NCBI GenBank assembly: GCA_005880165.1 | Contig: VBJP01000080.1 | Coordinates: forward strand, 1-11,705 | DNA from: Chloroflexota bacterium | Lineage (GTDB): Bacteria; Chloroflexota; Limnocylindria; QHBO01 | Reading direction: 5' to 3' | DNA: 11,705 nt | Made by a program: the position numbers and the translations under genes | In this document: one piece after another, positions 6,527 to 11,705 of the stretch | Layout of the letters: every line of letters begins with the position of its first letter | Numbering within the stretch: the stretch's first letter is position 1 | The notes under the pieces: model-generated | The model's input: the letters and a program-made list of their open reading frames with translations, nothing else | What the model was told of the DNA's origin: nothing | Databases searched by the model: none

Positions 6527-7969
6527 ATGACCACCCAAGTTGGCGCACCCACCGTTCCGATATACCTCGCCGGCGAGTTCGCCGAGGCCGGAGCACCGCT
6601 CGAGGTGCGCAACCCGGCGAGCGGCGAGCTGGTGGCGACGACCTTTCAGGCGGGACCGGCTGAGCTCGAGCGGGCAACGGTGGCCGCGGTCGAGGCATTC
6701 GGGCGCACCCGACGCCTCGCCAGCTACGAGCGCCGAGATGCGCTGGCGCACGTCGCGGAGCGCATCGGCCAGGATGCGGACGAGCTCGCCGAGCTGCTGA
6801 CCCGCGAATCCGGCAAGCCCATCCGCGATGCTCGCGGCGAGGTGGCGCGCGCGTCACTCACGTTCCGGACGGCCGGTGAGGAGGCGCTGCGGATCACCGG
6901 CGAGTGGATGCCCCTCGACTGGAACGCGGCGAACAAGGGACGCAGCGGCATCTGGCGGCGCTACCCGATCGGCCCTGTGGCGGGGATCAGCCCCTTCAAC
7001 TTCCCGCTCAACCTGGCGGCGCACAAGGTCGCGCCGGCCATCGCGGCTGGCTGCTCGATCGTGCTGAAGCCCCCGTCCAAGGACCCGCTGGTGATGCTGC
7101 GCGTGGCCGGCTACCTCGACGAGACCGACCTGCCCAAGGGCGCGGTCAGCATCCTGCCCATGGACCGCCCCACCGGTGACGCCCTCGTGGGCGACGAGCG
7201 GTTCAAGCTCCTGACGTTCACCGGGTCACCGTCGGTCGGCTGGAAGATGAAGGCCGAGGCCGGCAAGAAGAAGGTCGTTCTCGAGCTGGGTGGCAATGCG
7301 GGGGCGATCGTCGACGAGACGGCCGATCTCGAGTGGGCGGTGGCACGCCTGGTGTACGGCTCGTTCGCCTACGCCGGGCAGGTCTGCATCAGCGTGCAGC
7401 GCATCTACGTGGTCGCATCGATCTACGAGGAGTTCGAGCGACGCTTCATCGAGAAGGTCCGCGACGTGAAGGCGGGAGATCCGCTCGATCCAGATACCAA
7501 CCTGGGACCGATGGTCGACGCCAGGGCCGTGGCGCGCACCGATGAGTGGGTCCGCGAAGCGCTCGCCGGCGGCGCCCGGGCGCTGACGGGTGGCAAGCCG
7601 GACGGGCAGTTCTATCCACCCACCGTCCTCGTCGACGTGCCGCGAGACGCGCGGGTGTGTGGCGAGGAGGTCTTCGCCCCAGTCGTCAACCTGTTCGCCG
7701 TTCCGGACTTCCCGTCGGCGATCGACGAGATCAACAACGCCCGCTTCGGGCTGCAGTGCGGGCTTTTCACGAACGACCTCGAGCGGACGCTGCTGGCCCA
7801 CGACGAGCTGGAGGTCGGCGGAGTGATCGTCAACGACGTCCCCACCTGGCGGATCGACCCGATGCCATACGGCGGTGTGAAGGACTCCGGCCTGGGGCGC
7901 GAGGGACTGCGCTGGTCGATCGAGGACATGACCGAGACGCGGCTTCTCGCCTTCGCCCGTCCGCTGTAG
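6527..7969 (+). CDS. NAD(P)-dependent aldehyde dehydrogenase
   Basis: Oxidises an aldehyde to the acid (or acyl product) using NAD(P); cytosolic, 480 residues, the standard family length. Visible are SPFNFP with oxyanion-site Asn158, KPPS (181-184) at the cofactor site, the Rossmann FTGSPSVG (231-238), LELGG with general base Glu253, GQVCISVQR with nucleophile Cys287, EEVFAP (380-385) binding the nicotinamide ribose, and the C-terminal PYGGVKDSGLGREG (447-460). The GQVCISVQR and VPTWRIDPMPYGG segments resemble the branch that includes lactaldehyde, glyceraldehyde-3-phosphate (GapN-like) and phosphonoformaldehyde dehydrogenases rather than betaine-aldehyde enzymes, but the substrate is not decidable here. 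The ATG at 6527 follows a TAGAAT box by 7 bases. Downstream, a 135-base gap precedes the Rieske gene, so co-transcription is possible but not shown. Confidence 0.95.
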   Translation: MTTQVGAPTVPIYLAGEFAEAGAPLEVRNPASGELVATTFQAGPAELERATVAAVEAFGRTRRLASYERRDALAHVAERIGQDADELAELLTRESGKPIRDARGEVARASLTFRTAGEEALRITGEWMPLDWNAANKGRSGIWRRYPIGPVAGISPFNFPLNLAAHKVAPAIAAGCSIVLKPPSKDPLVMLRVAGYLDETDLPKGAVSILPMDRPTGDALVGDERFKLLTFTGSPSVGWKMKAEAGKKKVVLELGGNAGAIVDETADLEWAVARLVYGSFAYAGQVCISVQRIYVVASIYEEFERRFIEKVRDVKAGDPLDPDTNLGPMVDARAVARTDEWVREALAGGARALTGGKPDGQFYPPTVLVDVPRDARVCGEEVFAPVVNLFAVPDFPSAIDEINNARFGLQCGLFTNDLERTLLAHDELEVGGVIVNDVPTWRIDPMPYGGVKDSGLGREGLRWSIEDMTETRLLAFARPL

Positions 7970-8092
7970 TCACCCTCGCCATGACTTCGGCAGCCCTGGT
8001 TCGTCAGCCTGGTTTTGAACGCACCTGCACATCTCCGTCGACTCGTGCACGGGACGCAACAGGGTGAGGCCCGGGAAGACTCGGATCCCGGC

Positions 8093-8097
8093 GGAGG
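8093..8097 (+). promoter_or_regulatory. Ribosome-binding site deciding the Rieske GTG start
   Basis: GGAGG lies 7 bases before the GTG at 8105. It favours that start over the in-frame ATG at 8015, whose extra 30 residues lie before the Rieske fold and have low-complexity character. Confidence 0.75.
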
Positions 8098-8104
8098 CCG
8101 GCCT

Positions 8105-8452
8105 GTGGACCTGACCGCGATACGTTTCGTCAAGGTCCTGCCGGCGGATCAGCTGCGGGACGGTGAGCTGCTGCCGGTGGAGATCGACGGGACCCCGGTC
8201 GTCCTCGTCCGTCACCGCGGTGAGTTCTTCGCGACCGCCAACAACTGCACCCACCAGGACTACCCGCTCTCCGAGGCGGGCTTCGATGCCCGGGATGGCG
8301 TTCTCGTCTGCGCATGGCACCAGGCCTGCTTCGATGTGCGAACCGGGGCGGCGGTGCTGCCGCCGGCAACCGAGCCGGTCGAGACCTTTGCGACCCGGGT
8401 CGACGCCGATGGATGGGTCCAGATCGCCCTCAGCGGGAGCCTCGCGCGCTAG
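8105..8452 (+). CDS. Small Rieske [2Fe-2S] ferredoxin-type protein
   Basis: A 115-residue single-domain Rieske protein. The cluster ligands are visible as CTH (Cys48, His50) and CAWH (Cys69, His72), the C-x-H...C-x2-H pattern. DGTPVVLVRHRGEFFATANNCTH before it and ACFDVRTGAAV after it are typical of dioxygenase-type ferredoxins and of the small Rieske subunit related to NirD. It has no membrane anchor and no signal peptide, so it is probably a cytosolic electron carrier. Lacking the disulphide-forming cysteines typical of bc1-type Rieske proteins, it is likely a low-potential type (inference). The GTG start is set by GGAGG 7 bases upstream. An eight-helix membrane protein follows after 50 bases, then a molybdopterin synthase fusion. 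No oxygenase or reductase partner is in the window, so the redox partner is unknown. Confidence 0.9.
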   Translation: MDLTAIRFVKVLPADQLRDGELLPVEIDGTPVVLVRHRGEFFATANNCTHQDYPLSEAGFDARDGVLVCAWHQACFDVRTGAAVLPPATEPVETFATRVDADGWVQIALSGSLAR

Positions 8453-8488
8453 CCGGCTCCGGCCTCCGCTGTGACCGGATGCATCGGC

Positions 8489-8494
8489 TATCCT
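8489..8494 (+). promoter_or_regulatory. Leaderless-type -10 box (TATCCT) before the eight-helix protein
   Basis: TATCCT lies 8 bases before an in-frame GTG at 8503, matching the spacing at two other genes in this window. It lies downstream of the alternative ATG at 8479, so it favours the GTG start if it is real. Confidence 0.3.
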
Positions 8495-8502
8495 CGCCGG
8501 CG

Positions 8503-9282
8503 GTGGCGATCGCGGCCCTTCCCTATGTCAACTGGATCTTCTGGGCGGCGCTGGCCGCCGGTTCCCTGCTGGTGGTGGGGGTCACCGAGCTGATGGGCGG
8601 GACGACCCGCGGCTATCGGCTCTTCATGGCTGGAATGGTCGCCGTCTGCGCAGCGGTGCTCCTCGCTTCGGAGCTGAACCTACCGTCCGGTGTGCCTGCC
8701 GCGCGGACGGCGGACGTGCGGCGCACCCTGGTCTGGCTCTTCGCGGGGACGACGCTCGTCTACCTGGTCGCGTCGATTGCGAACTGGCCGCGCGCCGGGC
8801 TGGCGGTGCTTGCCGGCCTCATCGGTCTGGCCGCCATGGTGAGCCTGGCGGTTGCGGGTGGATCCGCCAGCGGCGGGCTGTTTGCCATCCAGCTGGTGCT
8901 GGCGGCCGCGGCGCTCGGTTCGGTTGCCGCCTCGATGCTGCTCGGCCACTGGTACCTGGTCACCCCCAGCCTCTCCCCCCGACCACTGCGCCGCATGGTC
9001 TGGTGGCTGGTCGGAACGCTCGCTGCCCAGGCGCTGGCCTTCGGGGTGGCGGTGGCCACCATTCCCGGCGAAGCGCTCTCGGGACCGATGGGCTGGCTCA
9101 CCTGGCTGCGGCTGGGGGCCGGCACGCTGCTGCCCATCGGCATCGGACTGCTCGCAATCCTGGCCTCGCGCGCCGCGAGCCTGCAGGCCTCGACGGGCCT
9201 GCTGTACATCGGCCTGGCACTGGTGATGGCCGGCTCGATCGCCGGCGCGAGCATCACGTACTTGACCGGCGTCCCCGTCTGA
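8503..9282 (+). CDS. Eight-helix membrane protein with GHWYLV motif
   Basis: I do not recognise this family with certainty. From GTG at 8503 it has 259 residues and about eight membrane segments covering nearly the whole length, ending TGLLYIGLALVMAGSIAGASITYLTGVPV-like at the C-terminus. The most distinctive motif is LLGHWYLVTPSLSPRPLRRM (near 145-165 of the product), a His-Trp-Tyr at the end of helix five followed by a basic loop. A His there could bind a metal, haem or quinone, but this is speculation. An in-frame ATG at 8479 would add eight residues and has no ribosome site; TATCCT 8 bases before the GTG favours the shorter form weakly. It sits 50 bases after a Rieske gene and 8 bases before moaD-moaE, so it is probably co-transcribed with the latter. 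Its job may be in membrane redox chemistry, by context only. Confidence 0.78.
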   Translation: MAIAALPYVNWIFWAALAAGSLLVVGVTELMGGTTRGYRLFMAGMVAVCAAVLLASELNLPSGVPAARTADVRRTLVWLFAGTTLVYLVASIANWPRAGLAVLAGLIGLAAMVSLAVAGGSASGGLFAIQLVLAAAALGSVAASMLLGHWYLVTPSLSPRPLRRMVWWLVGTLAAQALAFGVAVATIPGEALSGPMGWLTWLRLGAGTLLPIGIGLLAILASRAASLQASTGLLYIGLALVMAGSIAGASITYLTGVPV

Positions 9283-9290
9283 GCCGGGCG

Positions 9291-9947
9291 ATGGTCGTGC
9301 TGGTGCGCTGCTTCGCCGTCCTGCGCGAGCTGAGCGCCGACCGCTCCGAGCTCGCGCTGGCCGATGGCGCATCGATCGACGATGCGTGGGGCGCCCTAAC
9401 AGACCGCTATCCGGCCCTGTCGCCCCACCGTCCCTACGTGCGCGCCGCGCGCAACGGCGCATATGCCGCGTGGGAAGAGGCGCTGGTCGATGGGGACGAG
9501 GTCGCGTTCCTGCCGCCGGTGAGCGGGGGAGCCACCCGGACCGCGATCGTGGAGGGACCTATCGACGAGCGCGCCGTGGAGGTTGACCTTGCCGCTGCCG
9601 GCCACGGCGCGGTGGTGACCTTCGTGGGTCGTGCCCGGAACCGTTCCGACGAAGACCGGGAGGTGCTCGAGCTCGAGTACGAGGCCTACGGGCCGATGGC
9701 GGAGCGGGTGCTGGCCGAGATCGCCTCCGAGGCGGCCGAGCGCTGGGGAGCCTCGGTCGGCGTGGTCCACCGAATCGGGCGCGTACCGATCGGAGAGGCA
9801 TCAGTCGTCATCGCTTGCTCAGCGCCCCACCGCGATGCCGCCTACCAGGCGAGCCGCCAAGTCATCGAGGCGATCAAGGAGCGGCTCCCGATCTGGAAGC
9901 GCGAACGCTTCAGCGACGGGAGCGAGTGGAAGCGACCCGGCGCCTGA
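9291..9947 (+). CDS. moaD-moaE: Fused molybdopterin synthase, MoaD domain + MoaE domain
   Basis: Molybdopterin synthase converts cyclic pyranopterin monophosphate to molybdopterin; normally the small subunit (MoaD, carrying a C-terminal thiocarboxylate) and the large subunit (MoaE, catalytic) are separate. Here they are one 218-residue chain. Residues 1-80 are MoaD (VRCFAVLRELS at the start, FLPPVSGG ending in Gly79-Gly80). Residues about 86-218 are MoaE, with FVGRARNRS (111-119), LEYEAYGPMA (128-137), HRIGRVPIGEASV (160-172), APHRDAAYQA (178-187) and IKERLPIWKRE with catalytic-type Lys196 and Lys203. There is no stop or convincing restart between the domains. The Gly-Gly must be exposed by cleavage for thiocarboxylation if it works as in M. 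tuberculosis MoaX. The ATG lies 8 bases after the previous stop. No other moa, moe or molybdoenzyme gene is in the window. Confidence 0.93.
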   Translation: MVVLVRCFAVLRELSADRSELALADGASIDDAWGALTDRYPALSPHRPYVRAARNGAYAAWEEALVDGDEVAFLPPVSGGATRTAIVEGPIDERAVEVDLAAAGHGAVVTFVGRARNRSDEDREVLELEYEAYGPMAERVLAEIASEAAERWGASVGVVHRIGRVPIGEASVVIACSAPHRDAAYQASRQVIEAIKERLPIWKRERFSDGSEWKRPGA

Positions 9948-9958
9948 CGGGTCAGGCG
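9941..9958. terminator. Shared hairpin containing both stop codons of convergent genes
   Basis: CGCCTGAC and GTCAGGCG form a perfect 8-base palindrome around GG (in RNA probably 6-7 pairs with a small loop). The moaD-moaE TGA (9945-9947) and, on the other strand, the TGA of the P-loop gene (9952-9954) are the symmetric parts of it. It could act in both directions, though there is no T-run. Confidence 0.5.
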
Positions 9959-10476
9959 GGGCCTGGGAATGTCGCCAGCCAGTCCCTTGCCTCTCGCGCT
10001 GACCGCAGCCGGATGGTGGTGATCTGCGGGCGGGCGGCAAGGAGGGCCGGGTACTCGCGACGGCGACGGCGGTAGGTGCCCAGGATCCACCACAGCAGGG
10101 AGTCACGGCCGAACAGGAACCCGAGCCGTTCGCGATTCCCGGACCACAGCTCCTGGCGGGTCGTGAGGCGTCGAACGGTGCGCGTCGCGTACCGGGCCAG
10201 GATCGTGGGCAGCGGAAGGTCTAGCCAGACGACCGTGTCAGCCCGGGCCCAGACGAGATCGCGAACGGCCGAGTAGTTCCCGTCGACGACCCACGTCTCG
10301 CCCCCGATCGCAGACCGGACCCGCTCTCGCATCACCTCGTTGGGCGCCTCCGCCCAGTTCGGCCCCCAGTGGAGTGCGTCGAGCTCGATGTATGGGAAGC
10401 TCAGCCGCTCGGCGAGCGCGATGGCGAGCGTTCTCTTGCCTGAGGAGCTGGTGCCGACCACGTTGACGCGGCGCAT
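9952..10476 (-). CDS. P-loop nucleoside/nucleotide kinase-like protein (FlaR/adenylate-kinase-like)
   Basis: A 174-residue cytosolic P-loop protein resembling the small kinase-like ATPases annotated as adenylate-kinase-like or FlaR (DNA topology modulation) proteins. The N-terminal Walker A is GTSSSGKRT (8-16). The family-typical ELDALHWGPNW (31-41), WVVDGNY (62-68) and ADTVVWLDLP (79-88, Walker-B-like strand) are present, then an arginine-rich lid-like region (94-140). The position after the Walker Lys14 is Arg15 instead of Ser/Thr, with Thr16 next, encoded by the rare codon AGA; this could weaken Mg-ATP binding or be tolerated through Thr16. The ATG at 10476 has no ribosome site; a TACCAT box ends 9 bases upstream, so it may be leaderless. 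It converges on moaD-moaE with 4 bases between stops and diverges from the zinc-ribbon gene. The substrate is unknown for this family. Confidence 0.88.
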   Translation of the reverse strand: MRRVNVVGTSSSGKRTLAIALAERLSFPYIELDALHWGPNWAEAPNEVMRERVRSAIGGETWVVDGNYSAVRDLVWARADTVVWLDLPLPTILARYATRTVRRLTTRQELWSGNRERLGFLFGRDSLLWWILGTYRRRRREYPALLAARPQITTIRLRSAREARDWLATFPGPA

Positions 10477-10497
10477 GGATCAGCGATGGTACCCGGG

Positions 10498-10521
10498 CCG
10501 ACCGGGCCCAGGCCCGGTTGG
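10498..10521. repeat. GC-rich palindrome between divergent genes
   Basis: ACCGGGCC and GGCCCGGT pair perfectly around CA, and three more pairs (one G-T) extend it to about 11. It lies between the divergent P-loop and zinc-ribbon genes and overlaps the TTGGCA box at 10518. It may be an operator for the zinc-ribbon promoter or just a GC-rich accident. Confidence 0.5.
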
Positions 10522-10546
10522 CAGCGCCGGCAGGCCCGTGCACAAT
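10518..10546 (+). promoter_or_regulatory. Promoter of the zinc-ribbon gene (TTGGCA-17-CACAAT)
   Basis: TTGGCA (10518-10523, five of six) and CACAAT (10541-10546, four of six) are separated by exactly 17 bases. Transcription would begin near 10553, almost at the ATG at 10556, so the message would be leaderless or nearly so. No ribosome site precedes the ATG. Confidence 0.55.
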
Positions 10547-10555
10547 GCCCGACGA

Positions 10556-11705
10556 ATGACGAGCCAGGACCCGAGCGAGGTTCGCTGTCCGGCGTGTGGT
10601 CGCGTCACGCCGCTCGCTCCCTACTGCACGCATTGCGGCGCCGTCGTGCCGGCGGGCGCCGCCGGCGCCCGACCGCATGCCCTGGACCGCGCCGAGCTCG
10701 AGCGCCGCATCCGTGAGCGACGCGGCGATGGGCCCTTCCGGCGAGGGGAAGACGAGGGAGAGGGCCGTCCTCGGCCCTCCGCAGGCCGCCTCGGAGCGTT
10801 CGTCTCGGAACCCGCCGATGAGCTGGCTCGTCATGAGCCGCCCGCCCTCGAGGAACAGCCCAGGGTCGACTTTTTTGATGAGCGCGCGGCTCGGCGGGCG
10901 GGCGAGGGCCAGGCCTGGGGATCACCGCCACCGGCTCGGTTCGTGCCTCCGGGTGCGGGCGGCATTCCGGGTGCGGCGCTCCCGCCCGAGCGCGTCGACT
11001 GGCCTTCGCGGGACCTGGTGGCGGAGCCGTCGAACGAAGCGATCGCCGCTGCTCCCGTGCCCCAGCCCTACCAGCCGGCAACCCCGTACGTCCCCGAGCA
11101 CGCGTACCAGCCGGCCGACCTCCACGAGCCCGAGCCACCCTACCGTCCGGGAGGCGGAACCGCGTACCAGCCCGCACCGCCGTACGAGCCGGGCGACGAC
11201 GGTGACGCCGGAGCCGACGCGCCCGGCTGGACGGGCTATGGCGATGAGCCACCCCGACGTGGGACAGGAACCCTCGCCATCCTGGGATTCCTGGTGCTCG
11301 GCCTGGCGGCACTTCTGGGGGGCGCATTCCTCTTCGCTGCCATGAATGCTCCGGCCCCCCTCTCGCAGCAGGTGGCAAGCGCTTCAGCCACCTCCAGCGC
11401 GGCGGCCCACGAAACCACCAGCGCGAGTCCGACGCATACCCAGACGCCCTCCCAAGCGGCGACACCCAGTGGAGGGCCGATTGACGATTTCAGCGCCAAG
11501 GTCGAGCCCTGCGCCAGCAGCAGGATGGGCTTTTCCGGGTGCGTCGACGACGGCACGCGGCTGAGCGGCAACCAGGTCTGGGTCTGGGTCGGGTTCAAGA
11601 ACGGGCAGGCGTCGACGGTCATCGGCGTCACCATCGTCAGTCAGGCCACCAAGGCCGCCGTCGGCGATGGGAGCCTGGAGCTCGATCAGTTGATCGGCTG
11701 CGATC
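10556..11705 (+). CDS. Zinc-ribbon, disordered, single-pass membrane protein (3' end outside window)
   Basis: The family is not recognised beyond its zinc ribbon. The visible 383 residues have four parts. First is an N-terminal zinc ribbon with CPAC...CTHC (Cys11, Cys14, Cys24, Cys27). Second is a long low-complexity region (30-235) rich in Pro, Glu, Arg and Gly, with a Tyr-Pro repeat section (about 172-214: YQPATPYVPE, AYQPAD, PYRPGG, AYQPAPPYEPG). Third is one membrane helix (about 238-262, TLAILGFLVLGLAALLGGAF). Fourth is a Ser/Thr/Ala-rich linker (to about 310) and the start of an outer domain with Cys319, Cys329 and Cys382 that could form disulphides. The Arg-rich side before the helix predicts zinc ribbon inside, last domain outside. 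It is open to the right edge. The ATG at 10556 is preceded by a promoter at the right distance; an ATG at 10545 is out of frame and soon stops. Possibly an envelope sensor or scaffold, by architecture only. Confidence 0.8.
   Translation, partial: MTSQDPSEVRCPACGRVTPLAPYCTHCGAVVPAGAAGARPHALDRAELERRIRERRGDGPFRRGEDEGEGRPRPSAGRLGAFVSEPADELARHEPPALEEQPRVDFFDERAARRAGEGQAWGSPPPARFVPPGAGGIPGAALPPERVDWPSRDLVAEPSNEAIAAAPVPQPYQPATPYVPEHAYQPADLHEPEPPYRPGGGTAYQPAPPYEPGDDGDAGADAPGWTGYGDEPPRRGTGTLAILGFLVLGLAALLGGAFLFAAMNAPAPLSQQVASASATSSAAAHETTSASPTHTQTPSQAATPSGGPIDDFSAKVEPCASSRMGFSGCVDDGTRLSGNQVWVWVGFKNGQASTVIGVTIVSQATKAAVGDGSLELDQLIGCD

Noticed and set aside
6068..6751. A 227-residue minus-strand frame opposite the 184-residue membrane protein and the start of the aldehyde dehydrogenase
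   Set aside because: It crosses two plus-strand genes, shows no motif, and the plus frame has coherent membrane helices, a promoter and a terminator hairpin.
7970..8104. A small gene or promoter between aldehyde dehydrogenase and the Rieske gene
   Set aside because: The in-frame ATG at 8015 lacks a ribosome site and its peptide has no family character; TTGAAC at 8015-8020 has no matching -10 box. I see nothing firm in this 135-base gap apart from the GGAGG site.
9003..9290. A longer start for the MoaD-MoaE protein
   Set aside because: The extra residues lie out of frame inside the eight-helix gene and have no similarity to MoaD, whose first strand begins right at the ATG at 9291.
10605..11465. 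A 286-residue minus-strand frame opposite the zinc-ribbon gene
   Set aside because: Arg/Pro-rich shadow without motif; the plus strand has a zinc ribbon, a clear membrane helix and a spaced promoter.

Overview
The window is GC-rich, gene-dense bacterial chromosome, mostly housekeeping and metabolic genes. No rRNA, tRNA, CRISPR array, transposase, integrase or phage gene is visible. Several genes have a TANNNT box only 7-9 bases before the start codon and no Shine-Dalgarno sequence, which suggests leaderless transcription, while others (the Rieske gene, the second fabF) have a clear ribosome site. GC-rich DNA with mixed leaderless starts, a CruF/DUF422-type membrane protein and a zinc-ribbon/disordered/membrane protein fits Chloroflexota (for example Limnocylindria-like soil lineages) or Actinomycetota. 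This placement is an inference with low certainty.

Left part, minus strand: a fatty-acid synthesis operon read right to left, fabD (2125-3126), fabF (848-2128, overlapping fabD by GTGA) and a second fabF paralogue (1-837, cut by the window edge). No acpP or fabG lies between them. Upstream of fabD (3127-3415) is a 289-base spacer with a TATACT box and a small family of hairpin-like repeats. Next on the minus strand is a two-gene unit: a DUF422/CruF-like membrane protein (4822-5775) followed by an M20 metallopeptidase (3416-4825), again joined by a GTGA overlap.

Middle, plus strand: a near-perfect 39-base palindrome with an embedded TTGACA promoter element separates the DUF422 gene from a divergent 184-residue membrane protein (5900-6454), which ends in a tight hairpin. 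Then come an aldehyde dehydrogenase (6527-7969, leaderless-type promoter), a small Rieske ferredoxin (8105-8452), an eight-helix membrane protein (8503-9282) and a MoaD-MoaE fusion molybdopterin synthase (9291-9947). The last three are close together and may be co-transcribed.

Right part: a P-loop kinase-like protein with an unusual Walker A sequence (9952-10476, minus) converges on moaD-moaE; both stop codons lie inside one palindrome. Divergently, a zinc-ribbon protein with a Pro/Tyr-rich disordered region, one membrane helix and an extracytoplasmic domain (10556 onward) runs off the right edge.

I found no convincing new defence or mobile system. The best leads are the natural MoaD-MoaE fusion, the Rieske/eight-helix/MoaDE cluster, the 5840-5878 palindrome, the repeats before fabD and the tandem condensing enzymes without an ACP gene.
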